A DNA stretch of 64,000 bases. It comes from Labedella endophytica. GTDB taxonomy: Bacteria; Actinomycetota; Actinomycetes; Actinomycetales; Microbacteriaceae. The translations under genes were made by a program, and so were the position numbers. This document shows, in pieces, positions 57,140 to 64,000 of the stretch; the stretch's first letter is position 1, and the number at the start of each line of letters is the position of its first letter. Below the pieces are notes generated by a model that saw only the letters and a program-made list of their open reading frames with translations, was not told the DNA's origin and made no database searches. The stretch spans positions 186,001 through 250,000 of the forward strand of contig NZ_RZGZ01000001.1 of assembly GCF_003990045.1 (NCBI RefSeq), written 5' to 3'.

Positions 57140-57889
57140 ATGCTGACGCTCGGCGTCGACCTCGCCGCCGAGGCGAAGGGTACGGCCATCGCCCTCGTCG
57201 ACTGGGCGGGCGGGCGCGCCGTCCTGCGCGAGCTCGCCGTCGGTGTCGCCGACGCCCCCATCGTCGCTGCAGCCGTGCGCGCCGAGAAGACCGGCATCGA
57301 CTGTGCGCTCGGCTGGCCCGACGCGTTCGTGCGTTTCGTGTCGGATCACGCCGGTGACGCCCCCGGGCCCTCGACCACGCCGGTGGACGGCGGCATGGAC
57401 TGGCGCCGCACGCTCGCCTACCGCGAGACGGATCGGCGTGTCCGCGAGGTGACGGGCCGCTGGCCGCTCAGCGTGTCGACCGATCGGCTCGGCCTGACGG
57501 CGATGCGGTGCGCCGGCCTCGTGGCCCGGCTGCGTGAGGCGGGGCTCGACACGGACCGTGCAGGAGGCGGGGGCATGGCGGAGGTCTATCCGGGGGGTTC
57601 GTTGCGGCTCTGGGGGATCCGCGTGGACGGCTACCGGACGGACGCGGATCGCCGGGCTGACGCGATCAATGCCCTCGCGGAGGTCGCGCCCTGGCTCGAC
57701 CTGGGGGAGTGGCGTCCGGTGTTGTTACGTTCCACGGACGCGTTCGACGCCCTCGTCGCGGCCCTCGCAGCGCGCGCCGCCGCGACCGGCCGCGCGGAGA
57801 CCCCGCCGCCCGAACACGCGGAGGTCGCCTCCCGCGAGGGCTGGGTCGCGCTCCCCACCGCCCCGCTCTCCACCCTCAACCTCCCCTGA
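57140..57889 (+). CDS. DUF429 family protein
   Basis: A 249-residue protein with the N-terminal MLTLGVDLAAEAKGTAIALVDW, an RNase H-like/actin-like first strand with Asp7, then GIDCALGWPDAFVRFV, RETDRRVREVTGRWPLSVSTDRLG and EVYPGGSLRLWGI. These match DUF429, predicted to be a nuclease-like fold but uncharacterised. Its TGA forms the first bases of the hairpin shared with the convergent gene. Confidence 0.8.
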   Translation: MLTLGVDLAAEAKGTAIALVDWAGGRAVLRELAVGVADAPIVAAAVRAEKTGIDCALGWPDAFVRFVSDHAGDAPGPSTTPVDGGMDWRRTLAYRETDRRVREVTGRWPLSVSTDRLGLTAMRCAGLVARLREAGLDTDRAGGGGMAEVYPGGSLRLWGIRVDGYRTDADRRADAINALAEVAPWLDLGEWRPVLLRSTDAFDALVAALAARAAATGRAETPPPEHAEVASREGWVALPTAPLSTLNLP

Positions 57890-57944
57890 GGTGTCGCAAT
57901 CTGTTGCTCAGGGAGGCCCGGAGGCAACAGATAGCGACACCTCA
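57887..57944. terminator. Stop-to-stop bidirectional hairpin
   Basis: The left arm (57887-57907) begins with the TGA of the DUF429 gene and reads TGAGGTGTCGCAATCTGTTG plus C; the right arm (57924-57944) pairs with one mismatch and ends with the stop of the minus-strand gene. The loop is 16 bases. The arm shares 20 bases with the hairpin at 26508. Confidence 0.75.
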
Positions 57945-58562
57945 CGAGGGCTGTGAGGTGGGGGTGAGGGGCGCGCGGGTGCCGGGCGGGAGGGCGAGGA
58001 CGAAGGCGGCGACGGCCGCGAGGCCGCTCGTCGCGTAGAGCGGCAGGGCCCCGGGTGAGGCGTCCGCGCCGGAGATGTAGAACGTGTCCGCGAGGGCCAT
58101 GCCCATCGAGAACGACGTCCAAAAGTAGGCGGGCGCGCCGAACGCGATGATCGTGGCGACCAGGGTGGCGACGAGCATCGGGCGCGGCCGGCGCGTGGCA
58201 GATGTGATGCCGAGGAGAGCGATCGACAGGGCGATACCGACGCCCGCCATACCGAACTCCCAGAGCTGGCTTCCCGACCACCTCTGCCCCTCGTCCTCCA
58301 TCGTCGCGTAGATCTCGGCGAGGGTGAGTCCGGCGGGCGCTGCGGCGAGCGGGTTCCACACGAGGATCTGCAGGAGCATCACGGCGGCGTAGACGGTCGT
58401 GAGGATCACCCCGACGCCGGCGATCCCGACCGAGCGCCGCCACTCCCGAGTCCTCGCCCGCCGGGCCCCGGTCGAGGCCGCGTTCCCCGCCCCCGCCGCG
58501 TTCCCCACCCCCGCCGTGTTCCCTACCCCCGCCGCGTTCCCCACCCCCGCCGCGTCTGCCAT
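57942..58562 (-). CDS. Four-helix membrane protein with repetitive N-terminus
   Basis: A 206-residue protein. The first ~30 residues are six-residue repeats of the type AAGVGN, TAGVGN, AAGAGN, coded by an 18-base DNA repeat. Then come four helices (VGIAGVGVILTTVYAAVMLLQ, FGMAGVGIALSIALLGIT, LVATLVATIIAFGAPAYFW, LYATSGLAAVAAFVLAL) with a TLAEIYATMEDEG loop. No family recognised. The ATG at 58562 is six bases after TACGGT. It may not be part of the Ppm operon, as a hairpin separates them. Confidence 0.65.
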   Translation of the reverse strand: MADAAGVGNAAGVGNTAGVGNAAGAGNAASTGARRARTREWRRSVGIAGVGVILTTVYAAVMLLQILVWNPLAAAPAGLTLAEIYATMEDEGQRWSGSQLWEFGMAGVGIALSIALLGITSATRRPRPMLVATLVATIIAFGAPAYFWTSFSMGMALADTFYISGADASPGALPLYATSGLAAVAAFVLALPPGTRAPLTPTSQPS

Positions 58563-58568
58563 GCCCAC

Positions 58569-58574
58569 ACCGTA
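58569..58574 (-). promoter_or_regulatory. -10 element TACGGT for a leaderless start
   Basis: TACGGT, then GTGGGC, then the ATG at 58562 on the minus strand. Confidence 0.45.
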
Positions 58575-58595
58575 CTGCCGCTGCGAACCACCGCG

Positions 58596-58681
58596 GAAGT
58601 GCGGACTTCCGCCCTCACCCCCGCCGAGGTGCGGACTTCCGCCCCCTCGGATGCCCGAGACAGGGCGAAAGTCCGCACTTC
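58596..58681 (-). terminator. Hairpin with duplicated left arm after the Ppm gene
   Basis: GAAGTGCGGACTTCCGCCC (58596-58614) and its near-copy GAGGTGCGGACTTCCGCCC (58626-58644) can each pair with the inverted GGGCGAAAGTCCGCACTTC (58663-58681). The duplication allows two alternative stems. It lies ten bases beyond the Ppm gene's stop. Confidence 0.6.
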
Positions 58682-58690
58682 TGCGTCTGG

Positions 58691-59491
58691 TCAGGTGCCG
58701 AGGGGGGTCGCTCGGCGCACAACGTACGAGTGTGCGCGAACGGACGGAAGCCTGCGGCGGTGGAGGACGAACTCCCGTACGGCGAGCGCTCGCCGCTTGA
58801 CGCCCCACTCGGTCACCTTGATGAGGGACTCCGTGACGATGTCGCTGCCCATCTTCGAGACGCCGTTGACGCGTTCGGTGAACGTGATCGGGGCCTCGAC
58901 CACGTCGAGCCCTGCCTGGAGGGCGCGCCACACGAGGTCGAGCTGGAAGCAATAGCCGTGCGACTCGACGCCGTCGAGGTCGAGCCCCGCGAGGGCCGGC
59001 GCGCGGTACACGCGGAAGCCGCCGGTGGCGTCCTTCACATCGATGCCGAGGGCGAGGCGCGCGTACAGATTGCCGCCGCGGCTCAGGATCTTCCGGCGGA
59101 GCGGCCAGTTCTCCACCCGACCGCCGGCTACCCAGCGCGAGCCGAGGACGAGGTCGTTGGTCGCGGCGAGCTCGAGCATCTCGGGCAGTGCCTCGGGGTG
59201 GTGCGAGCCGTCCGCATCCATCTCGACGAGCAGCTCGTAGCCGCGTTCGATGCCCCACGCGAAGCCTGCGAGGTAGGCGCGGCCGAGGCCCTCCTTACCG
59301 GTCCGGTGCAGCACATGCACGTTGCCGTCGCGCGCCGCGATGGCGTCGGCGAGGTCGCCGGTGCCGTCGGGGGAGGCGTCGTCGACGACGAGCACATGGG
59401 AGTCGGGGGTGGCGGCGCGCACGCGCCCGACGATCCAGTCGAGGTTCTCCGCCTCGTCGTAGGTGGGGATGATGACGAGCGTTCGAGGCAT
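58691..59491 (-). CDS. ppm1: Polyprenol-monophosphomannose synthase
   Basis: A 266-residue GT2 enzyme transferring mannose from GDP-mannose to polyprenyl phosphate at the inner membrane face. VIIPTYDEAENLDWIVGRVR, VVDDASPDGTGDLAD, HRTGKEGLGRAYLAGF, the metal-binding MDADGSHHPE and DATGGFRVYRAPAL are all typical. No C-terminal membrane domain, so it is the catalytic-only form. AGGAGG lies before the ATG. The product is the donor for GT39/GT-C mannosyltransferases such as the one encoded at the right edge. Confidence 0.92.
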   Translation of the reverse strand: MPRTLVIIPTYDEAENLDWIVGRVRAATPDSHVLVVDDASPDGTGDLADAIAARDGNVHVLHRTGKEGLGRAYLAGFAWGIERGYELLVEMDADGSHHPEALPEMLELAATNDLVLGSRWVAGGRVENWPLRRKILSRGGNLYARLALGIDVKDATGGFRVYRAPALAGLDLDGVESHGYCFQLDLVWRALQAGLDVVEAPITFTERVNGVSKMGSDIVTESLIKVTEWGVKRRALAVREFVLHRRRLPSVRAHSYVVRRATPLGT

Positions 59492-59540
59492 GTCGTCCTC
59501 CTGCTTTCGTGTCGTGTCGTGTCGGGTCGATTCGGAGCGA

Positions 59541-60218
59541 TCAGTCGCGGTCCGCGACGAGGGTCGCGAAGACGACGAGGTTGTCGACGTAGTGGCCGGT
59601 GGAGGCGTCGTAGTCGCCGCCGCACGTGATGACGCGCAGCTGCGGGGTGGGGGTCGACTTGTAGACCTCCGACGTGGGGAAGTCCGCCTTCGAGGCGCTC
59701 AACGACCCGTCCACCCGGTAGGTGTCGACGGTGCCGTCGGAGAGGGTGACGTCGATCTCGTCGCCCTCCGCGAGGGAGACGAGATCGAGGAACACGGCGG
59801 GCCCGTAGGGCGAGTCGACGTGCCCGGCGATGACGGCCGGTCCCACGTCGCCCGGCACGACGCCCTTCGAATACCAGCCGGCCTTCTCCCAGGCCACGGG
59901 GGGCTGGATGCGTCCGTCGCTCTCGAGACCGAGGGTCTCGAGGTCGGAGTCGACCCCGATCGAGGGGATCGTCACGCGCGTCGGCGTGATGCCCTGCGAC
60001 GCGTTCGACGCCGTCGTCCCGAGGTCGGGGTCCTGGAACCCGTCGGCCGCGCCGATCCCCGGTGAGGTCGTCGCCGGGGGTGCTGCGGCAGAGTCGTCCA
60101 CGGAGGAGGACGACGAGGCGGAGCCGCAGGCCGTCAGGGCGAGCGCGAGGCAGACGGCCGCCGATGCAACGGCGGTGCGCAGTCCGCCGAGGGTGCGGTG
60201 GGATCGGGTCCCGGTCAT
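59541..60218 (-). CDS. Class F sortase
   Basis: A 225-residue membrane-attached transpeptidase. The signal peptide ends in LTAC with lipidatable Cys31, unusual for a sortase though seen in actinobacterial class F. Catalytic His133 is in AGHVDS and Cys199 in VITCGGDYD, with GHYVDNLVVFA following; where other sortases have an Arg, Asn213 is found. It should join surface proteins to the wall or to each other. The ATG overlaps the GH8 stop by four bases. No LPXTG substrate is encoded next to it; the LAVTG protein at 26587 is a possible one. Confidence 0.87.
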   Translation of the reverse strand: MTGTRSHRTLGGLRTAVASAAVCLALALTACGSASSSSSVDDSAAAPPATTSPGIGAADGFQDPDLGTTASNASQGITPTRVTIPSIGVDSDLETLGLESDGRIQPPVAWEKAGWYSKGVVPGDVGPAVIAGHVDSPYGPAVFLDLVSLAEGDEIDVTLSDGTVDTYRVDGSLSASKADFPTSEVYKSTPTPQLRVITCGGDYDASTGHYVDNLVVFATLVADRD

Positions 60219-61432
60219 GATCCGTCTCCGTTCTCGGTCGTGTTCCCGGTCGTCGTGTTTCCGGTCGTCGTGGGTTCCGCGTCGTCACCCATGGGCGCGC
60301 AGCCGCCGTAGAGGTCGGTCTCGAGCATCGCGCGGCCGATCACGGTCCACGCGGCTCCGTAGTAGGTGGGGGCGCGATCGGCCAGTTGCGCTGCGGCGGA
60401 GAGGTCGGCTCCGGCACCCGCGTAGTCAGCTGCCGATGCGCGAGCGGCGGCCCGTGCGATGTACCCGAGCGGGTGCTGCTCCTGACCGATCGCGGCGCCG
60501 CCGAGGTCGAGTTCCGCGGCGAGGGGGTCGGTGAGGCCGAGGGGCGGGGCGAGTTGCGCCGCGAGCGAGCGGTCGGCGGGGTCGCACGCCTCGGCGTAGC
60601 GCAGCGGCAATCGCGCCGCGTCGTAGCCGTAGCGCACGGAGAGACCCGTCCCGGCGGCACCGGGCATCGGTTCGACGCGGCCGTCGCCGTGCACCTGCGC
60701 CCAGTCGGGCGGCAGGGGGCTCTCCGCGAGGAGGGCCGTCGTGGCGGCGGTGGTCCCCTCCATCACCTCGGTCCAGCGGGCGTCACCCGTCGCATCCGCG
60801 AGTACCGCGAAGGCCGCGGGGGACGCATAGGAGGGGTTGTACGCATAAGGATCGGAGGCCGCGGCCCAGAGGCCGGGCAGGAGGATGCGCCCGGCCTCCG
60901 TCTCCACGGTCATGGTGTCAGCGACGGTGGTCGCGAGCGCGACGCCCGCGGCGGTGAAGTCCGGGTCGCCCCACGTCTCGCCGGCCACGACGAGCGCGCG
61001 GGCGGCGTCCACGTCGGCGTCCGAGGCGGGCTCGTCGTCGACGATCGCCCCGTCGTCCCAGCGCCACGCGAGGAGGCCGTCTGGCCGCTGGAGATTCTCC
61101 GTGGTCCAGGACCAGATCTCGGAGAACGACTCCTCGTCGTCCGCTGCGAGGGCGATGAGGAGGCCGTACGCCTGTCCCTCCGAGACCGTGTCGCCGCCCT
61201 GGTCGTGGCGCACGACGCGGCCGTCCTCGACCCAGTCGGCGAGGAAGCCGTCGGCGGACTCGGCGAGCGTCTCCTCCGGGTCGGCGGTCGCCGTCTCGGA
61301 CGGGAGCGGGGTCGACTCGGCAGCCGGACCGACAGGCGATCGGGGGACGAGCAGCGCGACCGCGGCGACCGCCACGAGAGCGGTCGCGAACACGGCCCCG
61401 ATGGCGATGATGATCCGGCTGCGCGAGCTCAT
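60215..61432 (-). CDS. Glycoside hydrolase family 8
   Basis: A 405-residue enzyme with an N-terminal membrane anchor (IIIAIGAVFATALVAVAAVALL), so it faces outward. The GH8 catalytic acid is Glu85 in TVSEGQAYGL, and the Asp cluster SDADVDAARAL (137-147) is the family's second site. GH8 enzymes cut cellulose, chitosan, xylan or beta-glucans and often sit in exopolysaccharide clusters. The C-terminus is a TTTGN repeat tail. Coupled by four-base overlaps to the DUF4397 gene before it and the sortase after it. Confidence 0.87.
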   Translation of the reverse strand: MSSRSRIIIAIGAVFATALVAVAAVALLVPRSPVGPAAESTPLPSETATADPEETLAESADGFLADWVEDGRVVRHDQGGDTVSEGQAYGLLIALAADDEESFSEIWSWTTENLQRPDGLLAWRWDDGAIVDDEPASDADVDAARALVVAGETWGDPDFTAAGVALATTVADTMTVETEAGRILLPGLWAAASDPYAYNPSYASPAAFAVLADATGDARWTEVMEGTTAATTALLAESPLPPDWAQVHGDGRVEPMPGAAGTGLSVRYGYDAARLPLRYAEACDPADRSLAAQLAPPLGLTDPLAAELDLGGAAIGQEQHPLGYIARAAARASAADYAGAGADLSAAAQLADRAPTYYGAAWTVIGRAMLETDLYGGCAPMGDDAEPTTTGNTTTGNTTENGDGS

Positions 61433-62331
61433 CGGGATTCGGTCCGCTCCGTCGCCGGCACGGCGGTGCGACGGCGGATCACGACGGTGACGGCGACGCC
61501 GAGCGCGAGGGCTGCGGCGAGGCCGCCGGCGATCCCGGCCGTGTTCACGTCGTCCGTGTGGGTCGCGGCCCAGCCGCCGCCCGTGTCCACGCCGTCCTCG
61601 GGCGTCGCGCCCGGGGCGGCGGCGTCGAGGACGGCCTTGACGGTCACGTCGCCATTGGCCGTGTCGAGCACGAGGAGGGTGTTGACGGTGCCACCGCCGA
61701 GGTCGATGTCGGCGGTGCCCGTAGCGTCGCCGCTCAGCTCGAGGGTCCAGTCGCCGGCCGGCACGGTGGCGTAACCGGTGGCCGTGCCGGGCTCGGCGCC
61801 GTCGGCGATCGCGATGCCCGTGGACGTCGCGATGTCGATGCTCTCCGCCGTCGTCGAGGCCTGGATCACGCGGATGCGGGAGTCGCCGTCCGCCGGGTTC
61901 TCGAGGTCGTCCTCGTACACGGCGGTCTTGAGGTCGTCGTTCGTTCCGTAGGCGGCGACCGTGATGGGCTCGCCCTCCGCGACCGTGACGGACTGGGAGA
62001 TCACGGGCTCGCTGTCCGCCGCGGCGCCGGACGGCACCATCGACACGACGTAGGTCCCGGGGTCGAGCGGCAGGTAGTCGGAGATCTGCCCGTAGGTGAT
62101 GTCGTCGAGCTCGTAGAGCACGTCCCCGCCGGCGAGCGACGTGAGCCGGACGTCGACGGACTTCGTGTCGGGGGAGAGGTGGGTGATGCGGGCCCAGCCG
62201 TCGGTGGGCGCTGCCGCGTTCGCGGCGGTGGCCCCTCCGAGGGCGAGGGCGCCGGTGAGGAGCCCGCCGAGAGCGGTTGCTGCGGCGAGCCGGCGGAGGC
62301 GGTTCGAGCGGTGCGTGGTGCGATCGGCCAT
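61429..62331 (-). CDS. DUF4397 domain surface protein
   Basis: A 300-residue exported protein. The signal peptide (residues 1-~40) ends ANAAAP, followed by two DUF4397-type beta repeats (WARITHLSPDTKSVDVRLTS; SRIRVIQASTTAESIDIATSTG), and a C-terminal helix (AGIAGGLAAALALGVAVTVVIRRR). No LPXTG or LAXTG motif precedes the helix; the nearest is HTDDVNTAG. So it is either membrane-anchored or a substrate with an atypical signal. I chose ATG 62331 because AAAGGA lies upstream. Its function is unknown; it is in one operon with GH8 and sortase. Confidence 0.82.
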   Translation of the reverse strand: MADRTTHRSNRLRRLAAATALGGLLTGALALGGATAANAAAPTDGWARITHLSPDTKSVDVRLTSLAGGDVLYELDDITYGQISDYLPLDPGTYVVSMVPSGAAADSEPVISQSVTVAEGEPITVAAYGTNDDLKTAVYEDDLENPADGDSRIRVIQASTTAESIDIATSTGIAIADGAEPGTATGYATVPAGDWTLELSGDATGTADIDLGGGTVNTLLVLDTANGDVTVKAVLDAAAPGATPEDGVDTGGGWAATHTDDVNTAGIAGGLAAALALGVAVTVVIRRRTAVPATERTESR

Positions 62332-62390
62332 GATGGCTTTTCCTTTCATCCGGGTGGATGTCGTGTGCGGTTGGAGGGGGAGGATGGTGG

Positions 62391-64000
62391 TCATCGGGTG
62401 GTCCCGGTGACTCCGGAGATCAATCCGGCCGGTTCACTGATGGAGAAGGTGGCGAGCACGTTGTCGCCGGCGTCCTCGACGGCGCTCGCCGCGGTCACGC
62501 CGGAGAGCCCGTCGAGCCAAGCGGTCGCGTCGTCGGCGCCCTCCGTGGTCGAGGTCGGCACACCGTCGATGGAGGAGACGAGGACCTGGCGCCGGACGGC
62601 GTCGCCCTCTCCCTCCGAGATCGGGAAGTCGGCGACGGAGATCTCGGAGGTCACCGCGCGCTCCGCGAGGGCGAGCATGATGCGCGAGTCCACGAGACCC
62701 GCTTCGAGCAGCGACCGGCTCTCGCCCGTGAGCGTGATGTTCGGGTTCTGCGCGAGCGCCGATCCCGCAGCCGAACGGGCGTCCGTCGACGCCTGCGCGT
62801 CGGCCTCCGTCTGCTCGAGACCGTTCGGATCGACCCGTCGGACGTCCACCTGGGTGGATCCCTCGCCGAAGCTCGCGACGACCGTCGAGTTCGCGATCGT
62901 CTCACTCACCTGGGGGAACGCGGTGGGGAATGTGCGCATCGAGTCCGTGGTGATGACGTAGTCGACGTCCTGCCACCCGTTCGGCAGGGTCGCCGCGACG
63001 GCCGGGTCGGTGTCGACCTTGTAGTACCAGATGACGTCCTCGCGATCGAAGCCGGCTTGGACGAGGTCGACCCACATGGCGTCGTCGACGACGAGCGTCG
63101 AATCGCGCTGCACGTTCGACTCCACCCACTGCTCGGCCTGGCGCATGGGGGCGTCGAGGTCGGCGAGGAGGAAACCGCGCAGCTGCGTCGTCCACAGGGG
63201 CACGATGGCGACCGCGGCGATCGCGGTCACGGCGATCCAGGCGGCGCGGGCCGTGCGACCCCGACGGCCCGATCGCTTCCAAGTGCGGAACGCGCGATCC
63301 GTGACGCCCGCGATCAGCAGGGCCGCGAACGGGATGAGCATGATGACGTAGGGCACGGGCAGGTAGCCGCCCGGCCGGAACATGAACGCGGTGAGCGTGA
63401 GAACGAAGATCGCGAAGGGTCGCAGCTTCCGCACGAAGAGGGCGGCCACGGCGGCGGCGAGTCCCGCCACGATGAACACGGGGTCGAGCTGCCACCACAT
63501 GCCGAGCGTGCGGTTGATGAGGCTCTCGGGATCGAAGACCGAACCGCTCGACTCGCGGCTCGCGAGCTGGAAAGCGACGCCGTCGAACAGGCTCACGCGG
63601 TTGGCGCCGGGAGCGACCTCGCCCTTGACGAGCGCGAGCGCCAGGTAGCCGCCGCCGACGAGGACGAGCACGCTCGACGCGACGGTGAGCGTGTAGCGTC
63701 GCGTCGCCTTCGAGGCGGTCCGCCACATCAGGAAGGCGAGAAGCGGCAGGGCGAGGAGATAGGTCTCCTTGCTGAGCACCGCGATTCCGAAAGCGAGTGC
63801 GCTGCCGGCGAAGGCCGCGAGTTGATTACGACGCGAGAGCGCGAGCAGGATCGCCCCGAGGAGCCAGACGGTCGCGATGTTGTCGAGGTACACCGAGCGG
63901 TGGAACTGCACGGCGAGAGGGGAGACCGCGAAGAGGAGCCCGGCGATCGCGGCGGCGGGCCGCGAGAACGACAACCGTCGGGCCAGGAACCACACGAGCA
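62391..64000 (-). CDS. GT39/GT-C family membrane glycosyltransferase (partial, 5' end off window)
   Basis: At least 536 residues are visible; the N-terminus lies beyond the window edge. The N-terminal half has about eight helices with family features AGLLFAVSPLAVQFHRSVYLDNIATVWLL (as spaced blocks) and LSKETYLLALPLLAFLMW, as in ArnT/PMT-type enzymes that use polyprenyl-phosphate sugars. Residues ~270-536 form an outer, mostly polar domain (WVESNVQRDSTLVVDDAMWVDL, YVITTDSMRTFPTAFPQVS). Acting with the Ppm product is likely. It precedes the DUF4397, GH8 and sortase genes on the same strand. Confidence 0.85.
   Translation of the reverse strand, partial: LVWFLARRLSFSRPAAAIAGLLFAVSPLAVQFHRSVYLDNIATVWLLGAILLALSRRNQLAAFAGSALAFGIAVLSKETYLLALPLLAFLMWRTASKATRRYTLTVASSVLVLVGGGYLALALVKGEVAPGANRVSLFDGVAFQLASRESSGSVFDPESLINRTLGMWWQLDPVFIVAGLAAAVAALFVRKLRPFAIFVLTLTAFMFRPGGYLPVPYVIMLIPFAALLIAGVTDRAFRTWKRSGRRGRTARAAWIAVTAIAAVAIVPLWTTQLRGFLLADLDAPMRQAEQWVESNVQRDSTLVVDDAMWVDLVQAGFDREDVIWYYKVDTDPAVAATLPNGWQDVDYVITTDSMRTFPTAFPQVSETIANSTVVASFGEGSTQVDVRRVDPNGLEQTEADAQASTDARSAAGSALAQNPNITLTGESRSLLEAGLVDSRIMLALAERAVTSEISVADFPISEGEGDAVRRQVLVSSIDGVPTSTTEGADDATAWLDGLSGVTAASAVEDAGDNVLATFSISEPAGLISGVTGTTR

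Noticed and set aside
61429-62331. LPXTG-type sorting signal in the DUF4397 protein
   Set aside because: The protein has a C-terminal helix and RRR tail, but no LPXTG or LAXTG motif is visible before the helix.

Overview
The window is high-GC DNA with compact genes, many 1-4 base start/stop overlaps (ATGA, GTGA, TGATG) and a 13E12-type DUF222/HNH gene. Together with several small proteins of a kind I associate with that family, this points to an actinobacterium, most likely Microbacteriaceae; I cannot name genus or species. I see no rRNA, tRNA, CRISPR array, insertion sequence or prophage. About 63 genes are supported, one of them frameshifted, and the genes at both ends run off the window.

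Layout. 0-5 kb: end of a molybdate ABC importer (modB tail, modC), a glycolipid-binding-fold protein, and a minus-strand operon of two zinc alcohol/formaldehyde dehydrogenases around a small protein. 5-10 kb: a frameshifted GAF-LuxR regulator, a DUF1345 membrane protein, a DesK/DesR-like two-component pair and a small export-type membrane protein. 9.7-15 kb: L-arabinose catabolism (araA, araB, araD) behind a palindromic operator and a LacI-type regulator carrying an unusual pentapeptide-like insertion. 15-22 kb: 13E12/HNH protein with a degenerate repeat array, ankyrin protein, haem-oxygenase-like/CDGSH pair, membrane protein, and an SDR divergent from an XRE regulator. 22-26.5 kb: a second two-component pair divergent from a MacB-type ABC exporter. 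26.6-31.4 kb: a large sortase-type surface protein with four lamin-tail domains, and a large LuxR regulator.

31.5-38 kb: LacI regulator divergent from a CUT1 sugar importer (binding protein and two permeases, no ATPase), then a serine hydrolase and two small proteins. 38.2-42.5 kb: fructose PTS operon (fruR, fruK, fruA, ptsH) closed by a hairpin. 42.5-50 kb: RNase J, a DUF2256/DUF3253 protein, a nucleotidyltransferase, a SulP transporter divergent from a MerR regulator, and an SfnG-like monooxygenase. 50-54 kb: a tight operon of an acyl-CoA-dehydrogenase-like protein, a fused PIG-L deacetylase/NodS-like methyltransferase and a family 2 glycosyltransferase. This is the best candidate here for an undescribed pathway. 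54-58 kb: an ArsB/SLC13-type permease, a TmrB-like P-loop protein and small membrane proteins. 58-64 kb: a minus-strand cell-surface cluster of a GT39-type glycosyltransferase (cut by the window), a DUF4397 protein, a GH8 glycosidase, a class F sortase and polyprenol-phosphate-mannose synthase.

Two sequence-level themes run through the window. Most convergent gene pairs are separated by a long, nearly perfect hairpin without a T-tract, sometimes running from stop codon to stop codon, and several of these hairpins share sequence. Many genes have no Shine-Dalgarno but carry an NANNNT -10-like hexamer 6-7 bases before the start codon, which suggests leaderless transcription.
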